Shown: positions 23,678-31,834, numbered from the stretch's first letter. The stretch: 42,486 nucleotides of DNA from an uncultured Chloroflexota bacterium (GCA_937974245.1 CALJKV010000070.1:1-42486); one strand, 5' to 3'. Notes: generated by a model not told the origin, from the letters alone. Made by a program: numbers and translations.

Positions 23678-25099
23678 TCAGCTCCCGGCGTACGCCACCC
23701 GCCACACATGCCCGTAGACGGAATCGGCGATGACCAGCGCCCCATCCGGCGCGAGGGCGACATCCGCCGGGCGGATCAGGCCGGTCACGAACGGCGGCGG
23801 GGTATACGACTCGCTCCCCAGGCGGGTATCTCGCGGGTCAATCCACACCACACGCTGGGCGTCCGGCGTGCCGTTCCACAGGACGACAAAGAGCGTATCC
23901 CAGAAGTTAGCCGGGAATTGTGAGCCGGTATAGGCGACCAACCCGCGCGGGCTGCTGTTGGCGATAAAGGTTACAAAATCCGGTTGGATGTCCAGCAGCG
24001 GCCTGGTGAACGGGCAGTCTTCACAGCCCCGTGTCCGCCAGTAGGGCCATCCATAGTGTTCGCCCGGTTCGATTGCCAGCAGCCGATCCCCTTCTCCGGC
24101 CACAATCCCGTTATCGGTGCTGAACAGCCGTCCCCCGGCAGCGAAAGCCACGTCAACCGGGTTACGGATACCGCTGGCATAGACTTCAATCGCGCCGGTA
24201 TGCGGTTGGATACGCAGCACCGCCGCTTCGTAAGGAAGAATATCTGCAAAAGGCTGGTGCGCCGGGTCGGGCGACTCGGCGTGGTCGGTGAGCGCCCCCA
24301 CCCCCATATACAGGTAGCCATCCGGCCCGAAGACCATCCCGTTGGGTTGGTTGTCAATCAACGACCAGCAGCATGGCAGGTCGGTTATCACCGCGTCCGG
24401 CGTTCCCCCGCCGGGCCGCACGCGCCACAGGCTGCCGCCCTGCATGGTTGTCACCCGTGCAGAAACGTACAGTACATCCGTTCCTGGTTGGAAGGCCAGC
24501 CCCGCCGGAGAGATGAAGTCACCGCTGTAACGCTGCGTGCTGCCATCGGGGTTGAGGGCATAGACCGCGCCATTTCGTGTGCCATTTTCCAGCACCGTCG
24601 CATATAAACGCCCGTCCGGGCCGTATACGACCTGCACCGGCTGTCCCGGAAAACGCCCGACATACGCCAGGGCAAAGCCGGGCGGCACCTGAATCCGCCG
24701 CAGAAACCCGGCGATGTCGTCCTCACAGGGGAAATCCTCACAGCTCCATCCCTCAGCGGGAGAGAGCACCGCTGTGCTGGCAGAAATCGCAGGCGGCATA
24801 TTCCCCCGCATGGCCGGCGTCAGCGTCAATAAGGGTAGTGTCGGGGTCAGGGTGGGCGTCAGCGTGGGGCTAGGCGTCGTCGTAGGGGTCAGGGTGGCAG
24901 TGGGTGTCGTGGTAGGCGTGAATGATGGGGTCAGGGTGGGCGTACTGGTGGGTGTCAGTGAAGGTGTGATCGTGGGCGTGGCGCTGTAGACTGGCGCGGC
25001 GGCCTGGGTGGGTGGCAGCGTTGCCTGGAAAGCGCCATCCTGTGCCGCTGGGGAGCAGGCCGCCAGCAGCAGCAGAATCACGAGCAGCGATGCTCTCAT
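23678..25099 (-). CDS. Lipoprotein with sorbosone/glucose-dehydrogenase-like propeller
   Basis: The 473-residue product has a lipoprotein signal peptide (MRASLLVILLLLAACSPAAQ, lipidated Cys15), then a Thr-Pro-rich linker of about 55 residues. A C-terminal PQQ-dependent sugar dehydrogenase-type propeller (about 130-470) follows, with blades such as VVYGPDGRLYATVLENG, MVFGPDGYLYMGVGALTD and VAFAAGGRLFSTDNG, and EPGEHYGWPYW near the active-site face. Related proteins oxidise sugars at the cell surface with PQQ, although many family members lack proven activity. ATG 25099 is preferred because AGGG lies upstream and a clean signal peptide begins there. ATG 25114, overlapping the lepB stop, would add five residues. 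It is co-transcribed behind lepB. Confidence 0.82.
   Translation of the reverse strand: MRASLLVILLLLAACSPAAQDGAFQATLPPTQAAAPVYSATPTITPSLTPTSTPTLTPSFTPTTTPTATLTPTTTPSPTLTPTLTPTLPLLTLTPAMRGNMPPAISASTAVLSPAEGWSCEDFPCEDDIAGFLRRIQVPPGFALAYVGRFPGQPVQVVYGPDGRLYATVLENGTRNGAVYALNPDGSTQRYSGDFISPAGLAFQPGTDVLYVSARVTTMQGGSLWRVRPGGGTPDAVITDLPCCWSLIDNQPNGMVFGPDGYLYMGVGALTDHAESPDPAHQPFADILPYEAAVLRIQPHTGAIEVYASGIRNPVDVAFAAGGRLFSTDNGIVAGEGDRLLAIEPGEHYGWPYWRTRGCEDCPFTRPLLDIQPDFVTFIANSSPRGLVAYTGSQFPANFWDTLFVVLWNGTPDAQRVVWIDPRDTRLGSESYTPPPFVTGLIRPADVALAPDGALVIADSVYGHVWRVAYAGS
24815..24979 (-). repeat. Thr-Pro-rich tandem-repeat linker within the lipoprotein gene
   Basis: This stretch encodes repeated TPT, LTPT and TLTP units, forming an extended, wall-spanning stalk between the lipid anchor and the propeller. 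On the DNA it is a low-complexity GTGGGCGT/GTCAGGGT pattern that could slip during replication. It is coding, not an array. Confidence 0.8.
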
Positions 25100-25113
25100 G
25101 CGGCTGCCCTGCA

Positions 25114-25713
25114 TTACTCGGTGGGATAGGAGATGTGACTGACAATGCCCCAGTCTTGCGGCGGCCAGTAACGCACAAAAGCCGTGCCGATGATGTCCTG
25201 GCGTGTAACCGGCGTGCGGAATCCCCGCGAGTCGCTGCTGTGATTGCGGTTGTCGCCCATGACAAAATACTCGTCCGCCCCTAACTGCCAGATATTATCT
25301 CGACAGCTTGAACCACACGGTTCATTGATGTACGGCTCGTCAAGCTGTTCGCCATTCACGTATACCAATTGATCGCGGATTTCGACCGTGTCCCCCGGCA
25401 TACCAATCACCCGCTTGATGTAGGGCGATTCGCTGATCAGGTGTCCCGGCGGGTGGAAAACCACAATATCGCCGCGCTGCGGATCACTCAACAGGTAATG
25501 CACCCGACTGACGATTAACACCTGCCCGGTGGCGAAATTCGGAGCCATACTGGCACCATCCACGACATAGCGCCCACTTGCCAGGTTGACCAGCGTGTAA
25601 ATCGCCGCGATGAGGATCAATGTATCCAGCAGTTCGCGCCACAGACTGCCAGTCCGCAGAGTCGGGCGGGGCAAGGTGAAGGTATTCGCCAGGGGTTGTT
25701 CAGTCAATGTCAT
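25114..25713 (-). CDS. lepB: Signal peptidase I
   Basis: The 199-residue enzyme has one membrane helix (about residues 28-48) and all family boxes. Box B is GASMAPNF with catalytic S55, box C RGDIVVFHPP, box D YIKRVIGMPGDTVEI with the general base K100, and box E YFVMGDNRNHSSDSRGF. It removes signal peptides from secreted proteins at the outer face of the membrane. The length is typical for the short Gram-positive-style form. A consensus promoter lies upstream at 25766-25794, and the downstream lipoprotein gene starts at or near its stop. Confidence 0.95.
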   Translation of the reverse strand: MTLTEQPLANTFTLPRPTLRTGSLWRELLDTLILIAAIYTLVNLASGRYVVDGASMAPNFATGQVLIVSRVHYLLSDPQRGDIVVFHPPGHLISESPYIKRVIGMPGDTVEIRDQLVYVNGEQLDEPYINEPCGSSCRDNIWQLGADEYFVMGDNRNHSSDSRGFRTPVTRQDIIGTAFVRYWPPQDWGIVSHISYPTE

Positions 25714-25765
25714 TACTCAATCTTCTTCGTGGATTATCTGTGGTTACACAAACAGTCTGATGCAC

Positions 25766-25794
25766 ATTATAGACTCGCCCGCCACCCCCGGCAA
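25766..25794 (-). promoter_or_regulatory. Sigma-70-type promoter of lepB
   Basis: On the minus strand TTGCCG (25789-25794) and a perfect TATAAT (25766-25771) are separated by 17 bases. This leaves a leader of about 45 bases before the lepB ATG at 25713. Confidence 0.7.
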
Positions 25795-25895
25795 TGCGGA
25801 GTTACATTATTCCTATTCGTTTGCTAATCCTAACCGCAATTCCTGACGCTCCTGTAGCAAGAAAAGATTTAGCGTATAGTATAAGGAGATAGGAG

Positions 25896-25964
25896 ATGTC
25901 CCTGTACGTTTTCAGTCGCGTGAGGGTACACTTATACCCTGGGGATGATCCCAGTTCTGCATGA
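25896..25964 (+). CDS. Possible 22-residue leader peptide before the cyclase
   Basis: ATG 25896 is preceded by a doubled ribosome-binding site, AAGGAG and AGGAG, stronger than any near the cyclase start itself. The 22-codon ORF (MSLYVFSRVRVHLYPGDDPS and two more) ends at TGA 25962-25964, 37 bases before the cyclase start at 26002. It may bring ribosomes to the weak downstream start or act as a leader peptide. No conserved family is known, so it could also be incidental. Confidence 0.35.
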   Translation: MSLYVFSRVRVHLYPGDDPSSA

Positions 25965-26001
25965 AACTGGGTAATTGTTGGTGGAAGCGAAAGGTCGTAT
26001 T

Positions 26002-27582
26002 GTGTCTGGTGAGCAGATTCTGGTTGTTGACGATGGACGGGAGAACCGGGAGTTTATTGTTGAATACATCCTGCATCCCAACAACTACAAAGCACTACTG
26101 GCGCGGGATGGCAAAGAAGGCCTGGAAATGGCACTGGAACACCGCCCCGACCTGATTCTGTTGGATTTGCAGATGCCGCGCATGGATGGCATTGAGGTGC
26201 TGAAACGGTTAGCCGCCTATCACCTGGATATCCCGGTGATTCTGATGACGTTTCATGGCTCGGAGGACATCGCGATTGAGGTTTACCGGCTGGGAGTGCG
26301 CGATTATATCAGGAAGCCCTATACCGTTGATGAGATGCTCGGGGCGATTGACCGCAGCCTGACCGAAACCCGGCTGCGCCGCGAGAAAGAAGCCCTCACG
26401 GATCGTCTGATCCGCGCGAACCGGGAACTTCAGGCACGTCTGCAAGAAATGAACGTGCTGTATGGAATCGGCAAAAGCGTGACTGAACTCACGAATATGG
26501 CGGAACTGCTGCCGCGCATTGTCGAGGCGGCAGTGCAGGTCAGCCATTCCGAGGAGGGGTTCATCGCGCTCATTGTGAACGAACGGCTCATCTGCCGTGC
26601 CCAGAAACGTGCCGGCGGGCGGACGCAGCCGGCGCAGTTTGAGATCAATAATCCGGTGGCGGATGAAGCCATCCAGGCGAACCAGTCCGTGCTGCTGACG
26701 CGAGATGAAATGGATGGCAGTATCGCCCAGGCGCCCCAGTGTGTCGCTGCTGTGCCGCTGAACGTTCACGGGCATACGATCGGCGTGCTGCAAGTGAGCA
26801 ATGTCTCGCCGGATGCGCCGGTGTTCACCCGGCACGAGGTCGCCCTGCTGAGTACCCTGAGCGACTATGCCGCCATTGCGATTGAAAACTCGCGCAACAT
26901 GGAGCAGATTCGTCGTACCAGCGAGGTCGAAAAAGTACAGATTCGCTCATCGTTCGAGCGTCTGGTGCCGCCGTCGGTGGTGGAACAGGTGTTGAGTAAT
27001 CCTGATGACCTGCGCCTGGGTGGGACACGGCAGGAGATCAGTGTGTTGTTCGCCGATATTCGCGGCTATACCACCTGGAGCGAAAACGCGCCGCCGGAGC
27101 GGGTGGTCGAAATGCTCAACGACCACCTGAGCCTGACAGCGGAGATTATCCTGGGGTGGGACGGTACGCTGGATAAATATTTTGGGGATGGCCTGATGGC
27201 GATTTTTAATGCCCCGACTATCCAATCCGACCACGTTCACCGGGCAGCCGACGCGGCGCTGGCGCTGCTGCGTGCCGGAGAGGAAAAACGCGCCCAACGA
27301 GGTGATACGCTCAACTACAGCATTGGCGTGCACGTCGGTGAGGCAGTAGTTGGCTATATCGGCACAGACCGCGCCATGAACTACACCGCGATTGGCGACG
27401 TGGTGAACACCGCCAAGCGGTTACAGGAACTTGCGCCGCCCGGCCAGATCTGGGTAGAGCAGGCGGTGGTAGATAAGCTGGGCGACCTGATTCACGCCAA
27501 GTCACTGGGTGAAATCAAGATTCGTGGGCGCCAGCAGCCCGCCAGAGCCTACCAACTCCTCGGCCTCGCGCCCCGACGATAG
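26002..27582 (+). CDS. Response regulator with GAF and class III adenylate cyclase domains
   Basis: This 526-residue protein has a receiver domain (residues 4-120) with phospho-acceptor D55 in LILLDLQMPRM. A coiled linker, a GAF domain (about 150-305) and a class III cyclase domain (about 330-510) follow. The cyclase metal-binding aspartates are in VLFADIRGY and DKYFGDGLMAIF. The Lys of DKYF and the Asp of AIGDVVNTAKRL are the residues that select ATP over GTP, so the product should be cAMP. The GTG at 26002 is chosen because GAAAGG lies seven bases upstream and the receiver begins at once. TTG 25975 is an alternative. It links a phosphorelay and a small-molecule signal to cAMP. Confidence 0.9.
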   Translation: MSGEQILVVDDGRENREFIVEYILHPNNYKALLARDGKEGLEMALEHRPDLILLDLQMPRMDGIEVLKRLAAYHLDIPVILMTFHGSEDIAIEVYRLGVRDYIRKPYTVDEMLGAIDRSLTETRLRREKEALTDRLIRANRELQARLQEMNVLYGIGKSVTELTNMAELLPRIVEAAVQVSHSEEGFIALIVNERLICRAQKRAGGRTQPAQFEINNPVADEAIQANQSVLLTRDEMDGSIAQAPQCVAAVPLNVHGHTIGVLQVSNVSPDAPVFTRHEVALLSTLSDYAAIAIENSRNMEQIRRTSEVEKVQIRSSFERLVPPSVVEQVLSNPDDLRLGGTRQEISVLFADIRGYTTWSENAPPERVVEMLNDHLSLTAEIILGWDGTLDKYFGDGLMAIFNAPTIQSDHVHRAADAALALLRAGEEKRAQRGDTLNYSIGVHVGEAVVGYIGTDRAMNYTAIGDVVNTAKRLQELAPPGQIWVEQAVVDKLGDLIHAKSLGEIKIRGRQQPARAYQLLGLAPRR

Positions 27583-27593
27583 CGCGGTGGGAT

Positions 27594-27851
27594 TCAGTCT
27601 GCTCCCGCGCTGACCGTACCGTACAACTGCGCAAAGTTCACCTGGGTCTGGGGCTTAACGAGTTCCGCGAAGATCACATGCAAATCCGGGATAACATGAT
27701 TCTCCAGATTGAGCACATCGGCGCTGTGGGGAATATTGCCGGTATCCAGGTAATAGCGATACGCGGCCATCGCCACAAAGGCGACATCCGACTGCCGTTT
27801 ATGGCTGGCATGACGCGCTTCCGGGTGGGTGTACTGGAATGGATATTTCAT
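27594..27851 (-). CDS. Small hypothetical protein
   Basis: The 85-residue protein starts at ATG 27851 (MKYPFQYTHPEARHASHKRQ) with GGGAG six bases upstream. An upstream in-frame ATG at 27956 would add 35 residues without similar support. It is polar, with a Tyr-rich helix (VAFVAMAAYRYYLDTGNIPH) and no membrane segment or known domain. The gene is convergent with the cyclase, the stops being 11 bases apart. Function is unknown. Confidence 0.6.
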   Translation of the reverse strand: MKYPFQYTHPEARHASHKRQSDVAFVAMAAYRYYLDTGNIPHSADVLNLENHVIPDLHVIFAELVKPQTQVNFAQLYGTVSAGAD

Positions 27852-28137
27852 CGCTCGCTCCCTCATGCTACAGGTGGACATCATCAGACGATAGGCCCGT
27901 AATGATACGGCCAGGGCAGCGGGTAACGCCCTCACGCACCCGCTGTCCGGTATCAAAATGGTGGGATGCCTATATCCAGTGTCGCGCTTTCAGGTTGTCG
28001 TTTCTATAGCAAAAGTCCACAAAAAACCGGGGAATTTATTGTGAGGATTGGCTGCAACGGCGTATATCCGCTTCATGATCTTAACAGCCGGTTCTACCTT
28101 TATGGCAGTTAAGCCTATTTCAAATTACAATATTTGT
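27852..28137. other. Non-coding gap and leader before the membrane-TPR gene
   Basis: The stretch between the small minus-strand gene and the plus-strand gene at 28206 has no convincing ORF. It is AT-richer from about 28000 onward. The segment ACAGCCGG at 28084-28091 can pair with the 3' arm of the terminator-like hairpin at 28138-28169, which would form an alternative structure. No tRNA or known riboswitch was recognised. Confidence 0.35.
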
Positions 28138-28169
28138 GCCGGGATGAATCGCCTTCGCTCCGGCTTTTT
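28138..28169 (+). terminator. Terminator-like hairpin in the leader of the membrane-TPR gene
   Basis: Arms 28138-28148 and 28154-28164 form an 11-position stem with one mismatch and two G-T pairs, a five-base loop and a following run of five T residues. It ends 36 bases before the ATG at 28206. The only upstream plus-strand gene is more than 500 bases away, so it is more likely an attenuator or the end of an unlisted RNA than an ordinary gene terminator. Confidence 0.5.
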
Positions 28170-28205
28170 GTCCGTTATTCAACACGACCAGGACAGGAAA
28201 ACCGC

Positions 28206-29384
28206 ATGGAATACGGCACGCTCGATCTAACCGTAATCGCGCAACAGATAAATAGAGAAAAATATCTTTCGCGGCGTAATTGGATTATTTTATTCGGGGG
28301 ATTTATCCTTCTGACGTTGGCCTTTTTCGGGCTTTCCTTCCTCCCATATTCAGGGCCGCCGGAGAATAGATGTGAGTTTTCCTGTTTTCTCCATGTGTTT
28401 GAGGCATTTAGCCCACTGGCTTTGCTGATTGGTATTTTTATAGTGGCTTACATCAATCGGCGGCGACGTAATGCTAATGCCGGGCCGTACGCTGTTCGTT
28501 TAGATACGCTGGATTGGCCGCCTGTCAAAAGGTTTTATTGGACTACCAGTGCAAGGATTAGCTACGGGTGGATAATTGCCATCATTATTCTCAGCATAGC
28601 TTTTCATTTTGACTCTGACTATGGGCTGACTTTATTCCTGATGGCAATCCCCTACTTGATTTTTTGGGGAGTCAATATCTGGATCAAATCAATCATTGAA
28701 AAGGGAAATTACGATCAAACAATCCTGGTTGTCCAACGGTTGAAGCGCTGGTTTCACGCTGAACCAGGATTATGGGGCGCAGAAGCACTGGCCTGTTCCT
28801 TTGCTGATCGTGCCCAGGAAAGTGAAGTGATGCACCGGATGGTGATTGCCCAGATGCTGAAAAAGCAAGTCTATACGATCAGCCTGTGGCTGAATAACTA
28901 CGCCGTTGATCTGCTGTTCCAGGATCGCTTCGATGAAGCCCTATTCCTGTTGGAAACTGCCATTATGTGCCAACCTACCTATGCCAGCAGCTACGACACC
29001 CTGGCATCTTTGTACCTGATGCAGAATCTTGCACCGGAATATGCGCTCAAATTGGCTGAGTTTGGGCTGAAGCTTCCAACCGGGTTTGCCATCCTCGATA
29101 AGTCAGCAAGCGTCGCTGCACGCCGGGCCACCCTGGCCTGGGCGGAAGCACGGAATGGATTAGCTGATCGCGCCAGAGTAACACTGCAAGAAGCACTCAA
29201 GAAGGCTAATCCGAAGCATATCCCCTATTTCGCCGAGTTGAACCGGATAGCGGGGGAAACGTATCTGACGCTGAATGATCTTCCGGCAGCGCGGCAGCAT
29301 TTCGCACGGGCAGCGGAACTGGACACAAAGGGGCGAATCGGCAGGATAGCCCGCGAGAAGCTGGAAAGTCTGCCGTCTGACTAG
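28206..29384 (+). CDS. Membrane protein with C-terminal TPR-like repeats
   Basis: The 392-residue product starts at ATG 28206 (MEYGTLDLTVIAQQ) with AGGA upstream, rather than at the longer open frame from 28134, which would cross a hairpin. Four membrane helices lie in about residues 25-180 (IILFGGFILLTLAFFGL and others). A cytoplasmic helical domain (about 200-390) follows with TPR-like units such as NNYAVDLLFQDRFDEALFLL, ASSYDTLASLYLM and NRIAGETYLTLNDLPAARQH. TPRs serve protein binding, so it may be a membrane scaffold or regulatory protein. It has no enzymatic motif. The leader hairpin suggests regulation by attenuation. Base composition is AT-richer at the 5' end than in neighbouring genes. 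Confidence 0.75.
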   Translation: MEYGTLDLTVIAQQINREKYLSRRNWIILFGGFILLTLAFFGLSFLPYSGPPENRCEFSCFLHVFEAFSPLALLIGIFIVAYINRRRRNANAGPYAVRLDTLDWPPVKRFYWTTSARISYGWIIAIIILSIAFHFDSDYGLTLFLMAIPYLIFWGVNIWIKSIIEKGNYDQTILVVQRLKRWFHAEPGLWGAEALACSFADRAQESEVMHRMVIAQMLKKQVYTISLWLNNYAVDLLFQDRFDEALFLLETAIMCQPTYASSYDTLASLYLMQNLAPEYALKLAEFGLKLPTGFAILDKSASVAARRATLAWAEARNGLADRARVTLQEALKKANPKHIPYFAELNRIAGETYLTLNDLPAARQHFARAAELDTKGRIGRIAREKLESLPSD

Positions 29385-29446
29385 GGAGCAGAACAGAGAA
29401 AAGTAGGTTTCACGTTCAGCTCGGTACTTTGAACTCGGCACTGCAC

Positions 29447-30094
29447 TCACAGACTCACCACTGGCACGCCGTTCAGCCGTTCGGCGCGGTCTGCCGGGAG
29501 GACAACCACCGGCGACTCGTCACGGTAATCGAGCGCCAGCGTGGTGAATGGGATAACCCGCCCCCACCGTTTGAGCGGGGAGAGCGGCGCGAGGATCATC
29601 TTGAGCACCAGCGCCTCGGCAAACTGCCAGTCTGCCGGAGAGGTATAGGGGTACGACAGCACGACCTGGGGCATTTTGTTCATTTTCGGCAGCGTGCGAT
29701 CCAGAATCTGCTTGCGCTGCCACAGCGATGGCTTGGACGCGATAGCGGCCTGCACGGTTGGCGGGAAGGCCACCAGCCGTTTCCGCAGATCGTCACTGTA
29801 GGCCGATTCCGGCAGCACGTCAATCACCGCCCGCCGGATGCCGCCGCGCCCGGATTCGTCGCGCAGGTCGGTGACGGTCACTTCGGAAATGGCGAAACGC
29901 CCGTCTTCAAGCGAGAAGCACTTAAGTGATTTCGCGCCGGTATACGTGCCGTTCGCGCCCCAGCCCTGGCCGCGCGGCATGGCATTCCGCCAGATGAAGT
30001 TAAGGGTGGCGTCGCTGAAGCCCTGCGTGGAGGACGTGAAATTGTACCCGCGCTTATGGCCTTCAAAGACGTATTCGAGAACAAGCTGCCGCAT
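29447..30094 (-). CDS. GTPase-associated (GAP1-like) protein
   Basis: This 215-residue protein is encoded six bases after a small Ras-like GTPase. The N-terminal part (EYVFEGHKRGYNFTSSTQGF) and the segment SLKCFSLEDGRFAISEVTVT resemble the N-terminal domain of GTPase-associated protein 1 (GAP1-N) from Aravind-group conflict systems. The rest (about 100-215) is a mixed alpha/beta domain that I do not recognise. Known GAP1 proteins are usually longer and carry further domains, so this is a short form. Association with the GTPase is inferred from the operon and from family habit. It could also be an unrelated adaptor. The gene converges on the TPR gene. Confidence 0.5.
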   Translation of the reverse strand: MRQLVLEYVFEGHKRGYNFTSSTQGFSDATLNFIWRNAMPRGQGWGANGTYTGAKSLKCFSLEDGRFAISEVTVTDLRDESGRGGIRRAVIDVLPESAYSDDLRKRLVAFPPTVQAAIASKPSLWQRKQILDRTLPKMNKMPQVVLSYPYTSPADWQFAEALVLKMILAPLSPLKRWGRVIPFTTLALDYRDESPVVVLPADRAERLNGVPVVSL

Positions 30095-30100
30095 GGCTGC

Positions 30101-30799
30101 TTATTCCGCCGGGCGGGGGCGGATAGCGTTGAAGAAGCGACTCATCACATCGGCGACGCCACGCCCGGTTTCCAGGCTGCCTTCGCCCACATGCCACTTG
30201 TAGCGCATCCGTTCCGACTGGCTCTTGAGCCGTTTCTGCTCGTTGCGGTAGTTGGACATAATCTCATCCAGCGTGTGCTCATCTGTCCACAGGTCGGACT
30301 TGTTGACCAGGATATAGAACGCCTTCAGGTTGCGGGCGGCGGCGGGTTCATCCTCGATCATTTGCAGCACGAAGTTGAGCGCGTCCTTTTGCAGGTGCGG
30401 TTCGGTGTGATCCATCATGAAGAGGATGCCGCGTGGCTGGGCGGCGCGGAAGAGTTCCATCCAGTCAGCCTCCCACATGGCATACTCCCCGCCGACATCG
30501 CGGTGCAGCTTGAGCTTCATGTAGGTTTCGCCCACTTTCGCGGTGAAATCCGGCACGATGTCGCCCCCGGCGGCGGTGGGGTCGGGTTCAAAGCCATCCA
30601 GCGTGTGCATGTTATGGCGCAGCCACTCAATCAGCGTGGTTTTGCCGGTCTGCCGCGCCCCCAGGACGACAAACGACATGCCGCCGATTTTGACCAGGAA
30701 GAAATCCTGTAGGGTACTGACCGCCGTACTGACGGCCTTCCCCACGCCGGTGACAGTACCGACAATGACGGTCAGAATAGCATCGAAAATATTGGTCAC
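30101..30799 (-). CDS. Small Ras-like GTPase
   Basis: The 232-residue GTPase has an N-terminal hydrophobic/amphipathic segment (about residues 5-35; FDAILTVIVGTVTGVGKAV) that may tether it to the membrane. The P-loop GARQTGKT is at 47-54, DVGG (101-104) is the G3 motif, and NKSD at 166-169 is the G4 motif specific for guanine. It resembles Arf/Ras-type bacterial small GTPases found with GAP1 and effector modules. The start is GTG 30799 with AGGAGG eight bases upstream. It heads a two-gene operon with the GAP1-like gene. The switch I region is atypical and long (ETYMKLKLHRDVGG). No guanine-exchange partner is visible nearby. Confidence 0.82.
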   Translation of the reverse strand: MTNIFDAILTVIVGTVTGVGKAVSTAVSTLQDFFLVKIGGMSFVVLGARQTGKTTLIEWLRHNMHTLDGFEPDPTAAGGDIVPDFTAKVGETYMKLKLHRDVGGEYAMWEADWMELFRAAQPRGILFMMDHTEPHLQKDALNFVLQMIEDEPAAARNLKAFYILVNKSDLWTDEHTLDEIMSNYRNEQKRLKSQSERMRYKWHVGEGSLETGRGVADVMSRFFNAIRPRPAE

Positions 30800-30975
30800 G
30801 GCTGCGGCCTCCTGGCGGGTAGCAAGTGTCCGCCTGATCTCTCATTACGATTCGTTGTTGTATACGCACCAGGGCGATTTGGGTTGCGGCGGGGTTATAT
30901 CCTGAAGTGTCCAATAGAGTTGACGAAAGACATGGTCCGTCAGAATCGGATCGAATAAAGGAGATGTCTCCCATA

Positions 30976-31349
30976 TCAGTACGGCGACTGGGCTAATTCT
31001 CCGACTAAAGGGGCAAAGTGCTTGAGATTTCGTGTGTAGAGGGGAATTTGAAGCCGGTGGCTGGTTGCCGCGATTAAACTGTCAAGCGCGTCCACATTAT
31101 GCGCTAATTTGACCCTGGCAAAAGTCAGCACCGCCCACTCAACATCGTCTGGCGTCGTTTCAACCAGGTGGAAGTCAGCCAATATCTTCAGCGCTGATGC
31201 TTGTTTTTGTTTGTTGGCAGCTCCCTGGATGATTTCCAGCCAAACGTAGTAGGTCACGCCCAAATCGTCTTCTATGTTACCGAGCCAGCGATACGCATCC
31301 GAAAATCCTCGAATAAGATCAACGATGTATCCACCAATCCCACTACCAC
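30976..31349 (-). pseudogene. Frameshifted VapC-type PIN-domain toxin
   Basis: The intact 3' part encodes a PIN domain: YYVWLEIIQGA, then NVDALDSLIAATS and the TRN motif near the end. The expected N-terminus is present in another frame: GTG 31349 begins a reading giving VVGLVDTSLI, the first PIN aspartate motif, after AGGA. That frame stops at a TAG while the PIN frame continues with DLIRGFSDAYRWLGN. Adding one copy of GATC after TTGATC (31317-31322) would restore VDTSLIDLIRG, the VapC consensus, so a 4-base deletion is the simplest explanation. The gene overlaps the antitoxin stop. The toxin is probably inactive, unless this is a sequencing error. Confidence 0.7.
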
Positions 31350-31678
31350 TGATGTTTTCCTCGGCGCTGCTCTTTTTGTTGATTAACCCATTCCGCGCCG
31401 TCGGTTATACCCTCATCCGACCAACTACCTATCACGCCGGATAAAAGATGCTTTTCGACAATCTCTTTGCCAGTGAGCGGCGGTTTGGGCTTGAGTAATT
31501 CCACTAATTCAGATTCCGTCCAGGTTTCAGGTTCTGCATCCACCCCGCCAGCCTCAATGATGGAATGACTGTAGTTATTGAGCAGCAGCAGCAAAACTTC
31601 GTCAACCGACTTCTGGGCCTGCCTGGATAGTTCTTTGAGCTTTTCAGCGGTTTGTTGATTGATCTTTAACTGAGTCAT
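31343..31678 (-). CDS. Antitoxin of a VapBC-type pair
   Basis: The 111-residue protein starts at ATG 31678 (MTQLKINQQTAEKLKELS). Its N-terminal helix-rich segment (residues 1-45) resembles ribbon-helix-helix or short antitoxin DNA-binding domains. The tail (about 50-111) is acidic and flexible (PETWTESELVELLKPK), as in toxin-binding antitoxins. AGGA lies about ten bases upstream. An ATG at 31696 is too close to a TATAAT (31705-31710), which would be the promoter -10 box. The downstream VapC gene is frameshifted, so the antitoxin may be an orphan. The antitoxin family cannot be named with certainty. Confidence 0.6.
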   Translation of the reverse strand: MTQLKINQQTAEKLKELSRQAQKSVDEVLLLLLNNYSHSIIEAGGVDAEPETWTESELVELLKPKPPLTGKEIVEKHLLSGVIGSWSDEGITDGAEWVNQQKEQRRGKHQW

Positions 31679-31704
31679 TGGAAATATCCTGAACATATAG
31701 GGTT

Positions 31705-31710
31705 ATTATA
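31705..31710 (-). promoter_or_regulatory. -10 box of the antitoxin promoter
   Basis: TATAAT on the minus strand sits 26 bases before the ATG at 31678. No good -35 box lies 16-18 bases upstream, as is common for promoters that depend on an activator or are autoregulated. Confidence 0.4.
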
Positions 31711-31777
31711 TCAAATTGAACCCGATTTCAGAGATAAAGGGCGAATGAATCTTCTCCCGGTTTACCCTCGCCAACAG

Positions 31778-31834
31778 TTACACCCCACTCATCTTAATCA
31801 CCTTGCCCACCGTCCGCACGATGATGTTCAGGTC
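31778..31834 (-). repeat. 57-bp direct repeat, copy 1 of 2
   Basis: This stretch matches 33077-33133 in the same orientation with a single mismatch over 57 bases. Together the copies flank the AT-rich secreted propeller gene at 31875-33023. They are the 3' ends of one sugar transferase coding sequence. Confidence 0.9.

Noticed and set aside
24815..24979. Possible short tandem repeat or CRISPR-like array
   Set aside because: The units are irregular and in frame. They encode the Thr-Pro linker of a lipoprotein, and there are no spacers.
30627..30974. Minus-strand ORF of 115 residues overlapping the GTPase start
   Set aside because: It overlaps the GTPase coding sequence in another frame, and the GTPase start has a perfect AGGAGG site.
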